Source: Bin80 sp965215475
GTDB lineage: Bacteria; Bacteroidota; Rhodothermia; Rhodothermales; Bin80
Assembly: GCA_965215475.1 (NCBI GenBank)
Contig: OZ244061.1
Span: 620,001-684,000, forward strand
Length of the DNA: 64,000 nucleotides
Direction of reading: 5' to 3'
In this document: piece after piece, positions 1-9,983 of the stretch
Layout of the letters: each line of letters starts with the position of its first letter
How positions within the stretch are numbered: position 1 is the first letter of the stretch
The notes under the pieces: model-generated
Database searches by the model: none
What the model was told of the DNA's origin: nothing
The model's input: only the letters and a program-made list of their open reading frames with translations
Program-made: the position numbers and the translations under genes

Positions 1-131
1 GCATTCCATGCGTCCTGTTGCATTTTGAACAAATCATGGATTTCATTTTCCGATGTCGATGAACAACCGATGACGACGAATGGCACGAAGATTGCCCAAA
101 TAAAAATAGTTCTCTGAACATGGCTACTCAC
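1..131 (-). CDS. Partial lipoprotein, possible NTF2-like/DUF4440 family (N-terminus only)
   Basis: About 43 codons read leftward off the window edge from a GTG at 131; an in-frame TTG lies four codons further upstream. The N-terminus has a hydrophobic segment (IFIWAIFVPFVVIGC) ending in a lipobox with the modified Cys at about residue 23, so the product should be a lipid-anchored envelope protein. The start of the mature part (EIHDLFKMQQDAWN) resembles the first helix of SnoaL/DUF4440 NTF2-like proteins. Too little is visible to confirm the fold. It is divergent from sprA, with about 130 bp between them. Confidence 0.5.
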   Translation of the reverse strand, partial: MSSHVQRTIFIWAIFVPFVVIGCSSTSENEIHDLFKMQQDAWN

Positions 132-261
132 ATTGCGTTGCAATGAATGGTAAGGAAATTTGATCTCACAACAAGAACCGTCCTATCTGCATTTACTGAT
201 ACGAGCACAAGAGCTACAACCTAATCGTTACAAGACAAGTATAGGCTCGTCAACAGAATAA

Positions 262-3200
262 ATGTACCTGAACGGTCGACTATCTGTAATTCGCCAATTG
301 GTAGTATACTCCGTTGGAGTACTACTGGTTTGGATTTTGCTGGCACATACTGCCGCCCAAGGCGATCACCCCCGGAATAACTTTTGGCAGGATTATGCGG
401 TTGCAGATACAGACAGCGTTACCCTGCATCAGGTTGACTCGCTGCGAGCACTTCTGTCACGCCTGGGCCGGGATTCGGTTCGGGAAATGGTTTTGGATCT
501 AGACCTGGACAGCCTTCTTCTGGCTCGCATTGATTCACTGGCACCGCCTCCCGATACGAACGAACGTGCAAAACGATATCTTGCCAACTTGATCTCCAGT
601 AAACGTACGGCTTCGATCTTCCCAACCGAGCGGCGTTCCCTGGGAGCGAGACCGTTTTCTGGTTGGAGACATAATGTGGAGCTCGACAGTACAGGATCAT
701 ACTATACGATCAAAGAGCAAGTAGCTGGTAAAGATATTCGTCATTCCCTCCGATTGAACAGAGAAGAATACCAAGCCGAGAGATTCTCTCAAAACCTGAA
801 TCGTAACTGGAAGACCCTCCTTCAGCGTCGCAGAGATCTACAAGAGCGACGACGCCGAGGCCTTGGCCTGTCAATCTCCGTGCCTGGAGGACGTCAAAGT
901 GGGTTTACGACCATTTTTGGTAAAAATGAAGTCGACCTCCGTGTCAATGGAAGTGCCGATATTCGACCCGCATTTATCTACGAGAAAACCGCACAACAAG
1001 CCATCATCGGACGAGGATCTCAACTTACCCCTGAGTTTAGAATGGATTTACGTCTTGGGGTTGCTGGAACGATTGGGGATAAAATGAAAGTCAATGTGGA
1101 CTGGGATACCAATCGCGATTTCGATTACCAAAACCAGTTGGAGCTGGTCTATACCGGATATGAAGATGAAATCATCCAAAGTATTGAAGCTGGGAATGTT
1201 TTCCTGCAAACCCCTTCCAGCCTCATACGAGGTGGACAGAGCCTCTTTGGAATTAAATCTGAATTCCAGTTAGGAGCCTTCCGGCTGACGACCGTCGCTA
1301 GCCAGCAAGAAGGGCAGTCCAATTCGCTCTCCCTTGACGGTGGTGCAGAAACATCCAATTTCAGTCGCCGCCCCACAGATTACAGTCAGCGTAAATATTA
1401 TTTTCTCAGTTACTACTTCCGTAACCGATGGAATACGGCCTTAAGCGACCCTCCAAATATTATCCTAGATGCTGTTTTTTCTCATATCACGGATATTGAA
1501 GTATGGAAATTAACCCCAGTATCTCCAGAAGAACAGAATGTTCGACAGGTTGTAGCCGTTGTGGATCTGGGAGAACCTGATGAAATCATTCGCGAGGCAA
1601 ACCGCTACACTCAAGAACGTCATCCTAACAATAATCTGGATCAGTACGATGCTGCAGAAATACAGAACCAACTACGAGAGGGAGAAGCTGTACCGCAGGA
1701 CTACCTTGAGAGTGCTTCTATGGAGCAACCCCTCACTACGGTTGATTATCAGGTGGGGCAGTTCAAGAAGCTTGAGCTTGGACGTGACTATGATTTGGAT
1801 TCAGGTCTAGGGTATATCACTCTGCGACAGAGCATTCAGGAGAGTGAAGCCCTAGCGGTATCCTTTCGCTATCTTGTAGGTGGACGAGAAGTTCAGGTGG
1901 GGGACTTTTCAAGTCAAACGGGTGGAGGCGACAATAGCCAAATTGGGGATCGCCTTGTCCTGAAACTACTGAAACCAGTCAACCTCCAACAACCTGCAAA
2001 CCTCGGGGAAGCAAGCGAGCTCAATCCAGCAGCTTGGCACTTAGAAATGCGTAATGTCTATGAACTCACACGAGGTCTCTTACCCACCGATTTTTCTCTG
2101 GATATAAGCTTCGAACCTCCAGGCCAAGCATCCACCCAAACGATCCCAGAAATCACCGGACAACAAACTCTCATCCAGGTGCTTGGCCTAGATCGACTCA
2201 ATGAAGATGGTGCGCAGAAACCGGATAACTTGTTTGACTTCTTGCCCAACTATACCATTATTCCTGGAGACGGGTTATTGATTTTTCCCTACCTGGAGCC
2301 ATTTGGTCAAAGAATCGAGGACCTGATTGATGCCAGTACACTAAGTGATGAAGAAAAGGCTACGGCAAAAGAATTGTATGTCTTCAAGGAACTGTATACA
2401 CAAAAACGCTCGAATGCCACTAGAAATACGGCAAAAAATGTCTATCTGATCGAGGGATCTCATAGAGGAGGAATCCCTTCTTTTTATGACCTCAGAGCCT
2501 ATTCCGGCCTGGTTGAAGGATCCGTACGAGTCACCTCAGGTGGCAACACTCTCTCCGAAGGAATCGATTATATCGTAGACTACTTAGGTGGAACGGTGAC
2601 CATTATCAACCCGTCCTATCTCGTTGCTGGCCGAGACATTGCGATTGACTACGAAGAGAACGCATTTATCAATCTTCAACAGAAAACCCTCCTTGGTGCA
2701 CGGCTAGAATATTTTCCCAGAGAAGAAATTTCTGTGGGTGGAACGGTCATGCGACTGAGTCAAAAATCACTCACCGATAAGTTTCGAGTCGGCGATGAAC
2801 CCATATCGAACATGATCTGGGGAGTGGATTCTCATCTTCAACTCAACCCGGAATGGCTTACAAGAGCAATTGATTGGCTCCCACTCATTCAAACAAAAGA
2901 GCCCAGTTCCATTTCTGTCGTTGGAGAATTTGCCCAATTACGCCCCAGTCACGTCTTGACAAATGCGTTCAAAGACCAAAGACGAGAACTCCGGAAGGAT
3001 GGGCGTGACTTCTATTCTGACGAAACCCAGGGGATTTCTTATGTGGATGATTTTGAGGGCTTTGAGAATCTGATCTCTCTGGCACGACAAGGAGCTTGGC
3101 TGCTCAGCAGTGCCCCGGTAATTGGTGTTCAGGATGAGATGGCAGGAACTGAAACGGAACTGAGTAATGATGGCCGTGGTGTGTTTGGCTGGTATACCCT

Positions 3201-6200
3201 GAATGCTTCCTCCTTAGAGAATTTCAGCGGCAATCTGGGACCTGCGGTCGAATTAGTCAGTCCTCAGCAAGTATTTCCAAATCGAGAATCACTTCAAAGT
3301 GAGCGCATCTTGACCACACTTGATCTCTATTTCACGCCCCACGGACGCGGCCCTTATAACTATAATCGTGACCTGGGACGCTTTTTGGACAATCCTCGTG
3401 AGGCATGGGGAGGCATGACCCAACGTCTGACCGAAGGGAACACTGACTTTACATCAAAAAATATAGAGTTTGTCGAGTTTGTCATGCGACCCTATCCAGA
3501 ATCGGGACAGACCGATCCAGAGGCAAAACTGATCATTGACATTGGTCGTATTAGTGAAGATATTATCCCGGACAATAAACTTAATACTGAAGATGGCCTC
3601 TCACTCTCCGAAGTGGGAAGTGTTGGAACATTGGCTAGACTATCGACTGGGCAACAGAATCAAAAAATCAATCCGGTTGATGCGAGTGAACGTATTACAG
3701 AGGACCTTGGGCTAGACGGTCTCCCCTCTTTCCCGGACAATAAATTTGAACAGGAAGGGGGCGCTGGAACCGAACAGTTTGTATTCGCAGAGTTTCTCGA
3801 ATCTCTTGACAATACCGTGAGTGTCCGCTACCCTGAGATCCTCGCCCGGGAAAAAGCGAAGGCACTTCTGGATCCTTCTGCCGATGACTATTATTATTTC
3901 TTGAACAACAGTTTTTTTGGTAATAGTCAGTTCTATCCTGGTGGCGCAACAGTTCAGGAGCGATTTACACGATTTTTTCCTGGTCATGAATTAAATACGT
4001 TTGATGCCCATAGCAAGTTGGGTCCCCCTGGAGAAGACAATGGAAATTCACGTACACCCGACTCGGAAGATATCAATCTAAACTCGGCCTCCGATACGGA
4101 AAACAGCTACTTCCAGTATGAAGTACCGCTCAATCTGGCCCTACTCGATGAACAAGCCCGCCCCGAAAACACGGACGACTACGTAATTAACGAAATCACC
4201 TCTTCTGGTGGTGCAGGGACGGGATGGTTCCTGGTTCGGATTCCGGTCAAGAATTTTACCCGCCGTGTGGGAGAAATTCAGGATTTTACACTCATGGAAT
4301 CGATCCGGATCTGGACAACTGGGCATACCTCCCCTATCACCATACGCTTTGCAACGCTCGAACTAGTCGGCAGTCAATGGAGAGCTAGTGATGTAGTCAA
4401 TGCCACAGATGCTGATGGCGAGATGATTCCTGCCGAAGATCCGATTACAGGAGCACGAATCAGCATCGAGAGTGTAAACAATGAAGAGAATCCCCGTTAC
4501 GAGATCCCAAAGGGAGCCGTGCGAAATCGTATCCGCGAAGCGCAATCGGGCACGATTCGGGATGCCAGAGAGCAATCTATGGTGATTCGTGCAAACAATC
4601 TTCTTCCAAATCGGCACTTGGCTGTGTTTCATACCTACACATCAGCGCAAGACCTGCTCCGCTACAAAAATCTACGCATGTTTGTGCATCTCAACGGAGA
4701 GATTAATCATCGATCGCTTGAAGCAGAGGACCGAGGAGCCGTGAAATTTTTTATCCGACTTGGAGGAAATGAAAACTCTGATTATTACGAATATGAGCAG
4801 TCTCTGACGGCTAGCCCGCTCCGTGAACTTCCAGGAGATTCAGATCAAAGAGCCGATTATCTCTGGCGTACAAACCAGCCCAACCCAAATCCTGACGGAG
4901 ATGCATTCATTGACCTCAATTCCGTGAACATCTTGCTCAGTTCCTTGAATCAGATGAAATTTCTGCGAGATACGTACGTGGATGAATCTGGCAATGGATT
5001 TAATACTAGTGAAGTGTTCTGGAGTGATCTACATGGAAATTTTCAATCCACGATTGAAGAATTTGCTCCTCCAGGTACACGGATCGGGGTCCGCGGAACA
5101 CCGAGCCTTAATCGAATCACAACGATCGTTCTTGGTATTCGAAATGTATCGGATCAGGAAGAAATCTTGAATGAGGTAAACGTATGGGTCAACGAGCTGC
5201 GCATGTCTGGATATGATCAGGAAGTCGGGTATGCAGCTTACGGTACGGCAGATGTCAAGTTGGCAGATCTCGCACATGTCAAGCTCTCTCTGAGAACGCA
5301 ATCAGATGGGTTTGGTGCGCTCGCCAGTACGCTGGCTGATCGAGAACAGCTTAACATTCAAAACTGGACCATCAACTCACAGTTGAGCGTCGACAAGTTC
5401 ATCCCCGAGCGGTTCGGATGGGCGTTACCCGTAAGCGTAGAATTGAAAGAAAATTCGAGACTTCCACGATTTGATCCGAACCGGGGAGACATACGGGTGA
5501 CGAGTCTCCAAAATGCGATTGCGGCAGATTCGGCGTTGTCTAGTTCCGAAATTTCTATCCGGCAACAACAGATCCGAGAGGAAGCTCAAACCTTTTCCAA
5601 GACGACCTCCTATACGACACGAGTTAGCAAAAGTGGTGCACGTTCCCGCATTGTACGAAATACACTTGATGGCTTATCCTTCAGCTACTCCTACTCAGAC
5701 ACAAAAAATCGGACTCCTACACAATCTTATCGCAATTCCTGGCGCTGGAGCACGTCATTGAGCTACCGATTACAAATCAGAAACCCCAAGATTCTTCGTT
5801 TATTTGGCTGGTTAGATGGAGTCCCTGTCCTGAATTTATTGAGTAATATCGGGCTTAATTACCTCCCATCCTCTCTGGATTACAGTCTTAATGCCAATCG
5901 AACACTGTCGTCTTCAAAGCAGCGTTCCGACCCGGTTCGCCAACGCAGTTCTGAATTACCTGAGGATATACAATTTCCTGTTCGTTCCCAACATCAATTC
6001 TCGCACTCCCGGGATTTCAATCTCCAATATAACCCATTCAGCTTTCTGGATCTGTCGATGCAGTCAAGCACGGATCAGAGCTTGAATGCGATCGGAGTAG
6101 ATACACTTTATTCCGTCATATTAGTTGATTCATCTGGTGTGGAATCCCGATTGGACAATACTAGTCTAACCTCGCTGATTCAGGAAGGTGTTATTGATGA

Positions 6201-8184
6201 CACACAAATAGGTGTGAGTGCATTTGAACTGGCCAATCTTCAGCCTCGCAGCTTTGGCAAGGTATTTCGTCAGGCACTTGGAGGAAGTGTACCCGGTGCA
6301 CCCGGTATTCGGCCTGAGGGCTATTCATCCCAATTCAATGCCACGTTCAGGCCTCGTCTACAACGATTCCAATCTCTCTCTTGGGTGCAGGTTCAGGATA
6401 TTGGATACTCTACAAACTTTAATTGGTCTAATGGATCTGTGGGCAAGAATGCTGGTGCTCAAACTAGGCTCACAATGACGATTCGCGGTGGCCTCACCTT
6501 ACGCCCGCAAGATCTTATTCGAAAACTTGGGTTTTATCAACGACTTGAAGAAGCACAACGTGCTGCAGCAGCCGAAGCGCAAGCACGACGCCAGGAAAGG
6601 GAGCGAGAACGGACAATACGCAGGGAAGAACGACGGCGGGAACTACAGAGGCGCCGGGAGGAACGAAGACAAGAACAGGAAAACGAAGTGGAGGACGTAG
6701 AGCAAGGAGAGCCTTCTGTTGAAGATCCTCTCCCAGAACAATCCACCCCCAATCCTGTCATAGCGCAGACAGAAGACACAACCCGTACAGGAATCCGATT
6801 CCCCAGGATCCTCACTCCTAAATCTCTGACTCGCCGCCTCCTTCTTGCAATTACGGGGTTCCAGGATCTTTCCTTAACCTATAATGGCACACGGAATACT
6901 TCTTCAAACAATGTTGGGGTTCTGGATGAACTTGGTGACGCACAGGTCCACTATAGTTTGTATGATGCAGTATTCAATGGTCAAGGCCCCTCTGTGCGAT
7001 ATCGCTTAGGTCTTGATCGAACGATCAAACCGGATCAGGGACGCATTATTGATCAGCGATTTCAGGTGACCGATGCACTCACGGATGCAAATCGATGGAC
7101 GGGTCGGGTATCCCTGAATTTATCTTCGCAAATGCGGATTACCTTGAATTGGCGAATGGAAGAGACTGGCCGTGAAAATCTTACCTACCGGATTCTGGAT
7201 AATGGACAGCCTATTGCAGACACCACACAGACTAGTGATATTACGGTATCGGCATGGAGTTTTGGAGCCTCCTATCAGGATCTATTTCAATCACAACTCA
7301 ATCAATTCCGATCGGATTGTGGAGACGCATGTTTACCTGAACAGCCATTACCCGACACACTGCAGTCAAGAGCCTTGACCAACCGCCTAGTTTACCAAGA
7401 TTTTCAATCCAGTTATCTTGTATTTGGATCCACAGGAAGTATGCCCTTTCCACTGCCGAGTTGGAGTCTGAGTTACACCGGGATCGCCAAATGGCCCTTG
7501 ATCCGACGGATTTTCCAGAATGCAACGCTTCGCCACAGCTACTCCAGTAGTTTTTCGGCTGATTTCAGGTCAAATCTACGTGGTGGAGAGCGTGACAATT
7601 TCAACTTAGGGGATGGGCCTGTGATCGTCTTTAATGTTCCAAAGGAGGAAGTCAATGCGGTACGAATTAATGAACGGTTTCAGCCACTCATCGCAGTTGA
7701 TCTCTCATTTCGTGGGAATATCCAAACCAGCATCGCATGGAATAAGACAAATTCATATTCTCTGAGTACCACGAATAATGTCGTGAATGAAAACCGTAGT
7801 AATGAGATTTCACTCACCGCATCCTGGTCCAAATCCGGCCTACGGTTGCCCTTTTTTCGGCGGACGCTCAATAACCGTATTAATTTTTCACTCTCTTTAT
7901 CCCGAATCTCCAACGATGATCAAAGTTTCTACATACGGCGTGCAATGGAAGTAGCAGCCATTGACCCAGAATTCGACATATCGGAAGTTCTTGAAGAGCC
8001 ATATGTTGATGTTCTGACAAGTACGGCAAGAATTCAGGCACAACCCAAAATTGCCTACCAGTTCAGTAATGTTGTTTCGGCGGACATCTTTTTGCAGTAC
8101 GAAGACTTTATTGGGGATAGCCGTAGACTTCCCTATACCACTATCAATGGAGGCTTTAATTTACGCGTAAACTTTTCCCATTAA
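262..8184 (+). CDS. sprA: T9SS outer-membrane translocon SprA
   Basis: 2640 residues with an N-terminal signal segment (about 1-33, ending HTAAQ) followed by the long beta-strand-rich SprA architecture. SprA forms the giant outer-membrane barrel through which T9SS cargo passes, with PorV shuttling the folded product away. Family-like stretches include the N-terminal SGFTTIFGKNEVDLRVNG region and repeated YVDDFEG/YPGG-type surface segments, and the C-terminus ends in strand-like NGGFNLRVNFSH. Flavobacterial SprA is about 2400 residues, so this copy is long. Part of the excess is an Arg/Glu-rich helical insertion at about 2094-2160 followed by an acidic, proline-containing tail. The ATG at 262 directly precedes the signal peptide. 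lipB starts 4 nt downstream. T9SS cargo in the window (14-27 kb and 40-42 kb) depends on such a translocon. Confidence 0.93.
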   Translation: MYLNGRLSVIRQLVVYSVGVLLVWILLAHTAAQGDHPRNNFWQDYAVADTDSVTLHQVDSLRALLSRLGRDSVREMVLDLDLDSLLLARIDSLAPPPDTNERAKRYLANLISSKRTASIFPTERRSLGARPFSGWRHNVELDSTGSYYTIKEQVAGKDIRHSLRLNREEYQAERFSQNLNRNWKTLLQRRRDLQERRRRGLGLSISVPGGRQSGFTTIFGKNEVDLRVNGSADIRPAFIYEKTAQQAIIGRGSQLTPEFRMDLRLGVAGTIGDKMKVNVDWDTNRDFDYQNQLELVYTGYEDEIIQSIEAGNVFLQTPSSLIRGGQSLFGIKSEFQLGAFRLTTVASQQEGQSNSLSLDGGAETSNFSRRPTDYSQRKYYFLSYYFRNRWNTALSDPPNIILDAVFSHITDIEVWKLTPVSPEEQNVRQVVAVVDLGEPDEIIREANRYTQERHPNNNLDQYDAAEIQNQLREGEAVPQDYLESASMEQPLTTVDYQVGQFKKLELGRDYDLDSGLGYITLRQSIQESEALAVSFRYLVGGREVQVGDFSSQTGGGDNSQIGDRLVLKLLKPVNLQQPANLGEASELNPAAWHLEMRNVYELTRGLLPTDFSLDISFEPPGQASTQTIPEITGQQTLIQVLGLDRLNEDGAQKPDNLFDFLPNYTIIPGDGLLIFPYLEPFGQRIEDLIDASTLSDEEKATAKELYVFKELYTQKRSNATRNTAKNVYLIEGSHRGGIPSFYDLRAYSGLVEGSVRVTSGGNTLSEGIDYIVDYLGGTVTIINPSYLVAGRDIAIDYEENAFINLQQKTLLGARLEYFPREEISVGGTVMRLSQKSLTDKFRVGDEPISNMIWGVDSHLQLNPEWLTRAIDWLPLIQTKEPSSISVVGEFAQLRPSHVLTNAFKDQRRELRKDGRDFYSDETQGISYVDDFEGFENLISLARQGAWLLSSAPVIGVQDEMAGTETELSNDGRGVFGWYTLNASSLENFSGNLGPAVELVSPQQVFPNRESLQSERILTTLDLYFTPHGRGPYNYNRDLGRFLDNPREAWGGMTQRLTEGNTDFTSKNIEFVEFVMRPYPESGQTDPEAKLIIDIGRISEDIIPDNKLNTEDGLSLSEVGSVGTLARLSTGQQNQKINPVDASERITEDLGLDGLPSFPDNKFEQEGGAGTEQFVFAEFLESLDNTVSVRYPEILAREKAKALLDPSADDYYYFLNNSFFGNSQFYPGGATVQERFTRFFPGHELNTFDAHSKLGPPGEDNGNSRTPDSEDINLNSASDTENSYFQYEVPLNLALLDEQARPENTDDYVINEITSSGGAGTGWFLVRIPVKNFTRRVGEIQDFTLMESIRIWTTGHTSPITIRFATLELVGSQWRASDVVNATDADGEMIPAEDPITGARISIESVNNEENPRYEIPKGAVRNRIREAQSGTIRDAREQSMVIRANNLLPNRHLAVFHTYTSAQDLLRYKNLRMFVHLNGEINHRSLEAEDRGAVKFFIRLGGNENSDYYEYEQSLTASPLRELPGDSDQRADYLWRTNQPNPNPDGDAFIDLNSVNILLSSLNQMKFLRDTYVDESGNGFNTSEVFWSDLHGNFQSTIEEFAPPGTRIGVRGTPSLNRITTIVLGIRNVSDQEEILNEVNVWVNELRMSGYDQEVGYAAYGTADVKLADLAHVKLSLRTQSDGFGALASTLADREQLNIQNWTINSQLSVDKFIPERFGWALPVSVELKENSRLPRFDPNRGDIRVTSLQNAIAADSALSSSEISIRQQQIREEAQTFSKTTSYTTRVSKSGARSRIVRNTLDGLSFSYSYSDTKNRTPTQSYRNSWRWSTSLSYRLQIRNPKILRLFGWLDGVPVLNLLSNIGLNYLPSSLDYSLNANRTLSSSKQRSDPVRQRSSELPEDIQFPVRSQHQFSHSRDFNLQYNPFSFLDLSMQSSTDQSLNAIGVDTLYSVILVDSSGVESRLDNTSLTSLIQEGVIDDTQIGVSAFELANLQPRSFGKVFRQALGGSVPGAPGIRPEGYSSQFNATFRPRLQRFQSLSWVQVQDIGYSTNFNWSNGSVGKNAGAQTRLTMTIRGGLTLRPQDLIRKLGFYQRLEEAQRAAAAEAQARRQERERERTIRREERRRELQRRREERRQEQENEVEDVEQGEPSVEDPLPEQSTPNPVIAQTEDTTRTGIRFPRILTPKSLTRRLLLAITGFQDLSLTYNGTRNTSSNNVGVLDELGDAQVHYSLYDAVFNGQGPSVRYRLGLDRTIKPDQGRIIDQRFQVTDALTDANRWTGRVSLNLSSQMRITLNWRMEETGRENLTYRILDNGQPIADTTQTSDITVSAWSFGASYQDLFQSQLNQFRSDCGDACLPEQPLPDTLQSRALTNRLVYQDFQSSYLVFGSTGSMPFPLPSWSLSYTGIAKWPLIRRIFQNATLRHSYSSSFSADFRSNLRGGERDNFNLGDGPVIVFNVPKEEVNAVRINERFQPLIAVDLSFRGNIQTSIAWNKTNSYSLSTTNNVVNENRSNEISLTASWSKSGLRLPFFRRTLNNRINFSLSLSRISNDDQSFYIRRAMEVAAIDPEFDISEVLEEPYVDVLTSTARIQAQPKIAYQFSNVVSADIFLQYEDFIGDSRRLPYTTINGGFNLRVNFSH

Positions 8185-8188
8185 AGAG

Positions 8189-8947
8189 TTGCAATCTGAA
8201 TTATCTATAGCGTGCTATCTTGGGTGCGTGTCATATCGGCCAACATGGGCTCTCCAGGAGGCTGTAAAAGATCGCCTCATTCAAGCAAAAAAGAGTCACA
8301 CGCACTTACCTCATGTGCTGCTCTTGTTGGAGCACCCACCGGTTTATACGATGGGAAAAAGTGGAGATGACCGTCATCTGATCGCACCCGGGGATGCAGA
8401 GGTTGTATATATTGATCGTGGGGGAGATGTTACTTATCACGGCCCGGGGCAGTTGGTCGCCTACTTCTTGTTGGATTTGGACCGATTCTATCGGGACTTG
8501 CACCGCTTTATGCGTGATCTTGAGGAAATTGCGATTCGCACACTTGGCGAATACCATCTCGAGGGATTCCGGATTCCTGGAAGAACGGGGGTGTGGGTTG
8601 GAACCGAAGGTGAGGAGAGAAAAATCTGCGCCTTTGGTATTCATGCCAGTCGATGGGTAACCACACATGGATTGGCCTTGAATGTGAACCCAAACCTGGA
8701 TTACTTTAACCGAATCACACCTTGTGGGATTTCGGATCGTGGGGTTACCTCAATCATTCAGGAATCGAATCAATCATGCGACCTGGATGAAGTATCTACC
8801 TTTCTTGTCCATCACTTTGACGAAATCTTTGGTGCAGAGTCTCAGATCCTTCATTCCTCTGATGCATATTCATTCCTTGAGAAGCTGACCGGGCAACCGA
8901 ACCTTTTGGAAACCATCATCCCCGAAACACGGGACATGGGTAGCTGA
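8189..8947 (+). CDS. lipB: Octanoyl-[acyl-carrier-protein]:protein N-octanoyltransferase LipB
   Basis: Transfers octanoate from acyl carrier protein to lipoyl domains of 2-oxoacid dehydrogenases and the glycine cleavage H protein, the first step of de novo lipoate synthesis in the cytoplasm. 252 residues, normal for LipB. The family signature RGGDVTYHGPGQ lies at residues 77-88, the catalytic Lys in KICAFGIH at 145, and the catalytic Cys in PCGISDRG at 179. The start is a TTG only 4 nt after the sprA stop, with AAAGAG just before it. No ATG is available upstream in frame before the sprA stop, so co-transcription and translational coupling with sprA are likely. The last 25 or so residues are not conserved in the family. 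Confidence 0.93.
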   Translation: MQSELSIACYLGCVSYRPTWALQEAVKDRLIQAKKSHTHLPHVLLLLEHPPVYTMGKSGDDRHLIAPGDAEVVYIDRGGDVTYHGPGQLVAYFLLDLDRFYRDLHRFMRDLEEIAIRTLGEYHLEGFRIPGRTGVWVGTEGEERKICAFGIHASRWVTTHGLALNVNPNLDYFNRITPCGISDRGVTSIIQESNQSCDLDEVSTFLVHHFDEIFGAESQILHSSDAYSFLEKLTGQPNLLETIIPETRDMGS

Positions 8948-9036
8948 ACCAACGTGATCTGCTGAGATCAACTGCCTCTGGTTGTATCAAACTACACGCT
9001 CAAGAGGGATCTGTACGTGTGAATTCTCGAACCTTG

Positions 9037-9549
9037 TCACTCTCCTGTCTCACGCTTGTGAACCGTAAAGGGGATGGCCAAATCATTAAGTTTCAGAGTG
9101 TAATTTCCCTGAGCAAAACCACCCTCTAACATTAAATACAATCGATAAGGATGACGGCTTGTTTCACATACAAGTGATTGATCCCGACGCATGTGCAGTG
9201 TCGATGTGATGATATTGCCAGCTCTCGTCTGATCAAATGAATGCATTTCCATGCATTCATCCGGGAAACTTCCTTTAACCAAGATTTCAACTGAAACGGT
9301 GTCCTCTCCCAAGGAAAACTGCTGCTGCCGTATAATTATCCGTTCAAACGTTGCAGGGAAAAAGGAGAATGCATGCCCCTGTGCCGGAGCGGCAAGCCTG
9401 ATCGTGCGATAGCCATCAGGTTCTGTCCCTTCGTATCGGTGACCATACCGCATATCTGGTTCTGATAATGCTGCGGTATTGGATCCGCTACAAGCAGCCA
9501 TCAGATACCCAAGTAAGAGTAAGCTGAGGGTTGCTAATTCTATTCTCAT
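9037..9549 (-). CDS. Lipoprotein of unknown function
   Basis: 170 residues with a signal peptide and lipobox LMAAC, the modified Cys at residue 20 followed by SGSN, so it is probably anchored to the outer membrane. The mature part is predicted mostly beta: a strand-rich domain with DTVSVEILVKGSFPDE and a C-terminal GGFAQGNYTLKLNDLAIPFTV sandwich-like edge. I do not recognise a named family. It is the last gene of the leftward group LytR_C protein - rsfS - this gene, and its ATG overlaps the rsfS stop (ATGA), which indicates translational coupling. It converges on lipB with an 89-bp gap holding only a 6-bp hairpin (8955-8970). Confidence 0.75.
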   Translation of the reverse strand: MRIELATLSLLLLGYLMAACSGSNTAALSEPDMRYGHRYEGTEPDGYRTIRLAAPAQGHAFSFFPATFERIIIRQQQFSLGEDTVSVEILVKGSFPDECMEMHSFDQTRAGNIITSTLHMRRDQSLVCETSRHPYRLYLMLEGGFAQGNYTLKLNDLAIPFTVHKRETGE

Positions 9550-9983
9550 GAATCAAGTAGCACCGAGGAACGATCATCATCTATTTTCTCTATTGGTGCA
9601 TCACTCCATAACCGCTCAAGATTATAGAATTCACGTTTCTTTGGAGTGAATATGTGAATCACTAAATCTACGTAATCAAGTAGTACCCATTGACGATGAT
9701 CTGTCCCTTCAATATGCCATGGAATCTCCTGGCATTCGCCCTTAAGTTGTTTCTCAACCGCCTCTGCAATGGCCTTAACCTGAACGTCCGATGTACCTGA
9801 ACACAAGATAAAGTAATCGGAAATGCCACTGGCCTTTCGCATATCCATAACCACCACATCGGAAGCCTTCTTTTCCTGTATGGCTTTCAAGGCTTGCTGT
9901 GCAAGAATTTGTACGGGGAAAGCATTAAACCTCTTCTTGTTCGGCGCAGCGGAAGATGTGAACAAAGGGGGCTCAGTCACCAT
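9546..9983 (-). CDS. rsfS: Ribosomal silencing factor RsfS (DUF143/Iojap)
   Basis: RsfS binds ribosomal protein uL14 and blocks joining of the 30S and 50S subunits when nutrients are low. 145 residues from the ATG at 9983; a longer open frame reaches 10196 but its extra 71 residues are unlike the family and lie wholly inside the upstream gene. Family segments visible are KKASDVVVMDMRK, GISDYFILCSGTSDVQVKAIA, WVLLDYVDLVIHIF and REFYNLERLWSDA. The N-terminal 25 residues are an extra non-conserved tail. The start overlaps the upstream LytR_C-type gene by 11 bp and its stop overlaps the following lipoprotein start, giving a three-gene operon. LytR_C-type genes next to rsfS are a common arrangement. 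Confidence 0.92.
   Translation of the reverse strand: MVTEPPLFTSSAAPNKKRFNAFPVQILAQQALKAIQEKKASDVVVMDMRKASGISDYFILCSGTSDVQVKAIAEAVEKQLKGECQEIPWHIEGTDHRQWVLLDYVDLVIHIFTPKKREFYNLERLWSDAPIEKIDDDRSSVLLDS

Noticed and set aside
6540..6815. Minus-strand Ser/Arg-rich frame opposite the SprA charged helix
   Set aside because: Composition is the mirror of Arg/Glu codons in sprA; no start or family support.
8955..8970. Hairpin TGATCT/AGATCA as a terminator after lipB
   Set aside because: Only 6 bp and no T-run, so it is too weak to list as a terminator.
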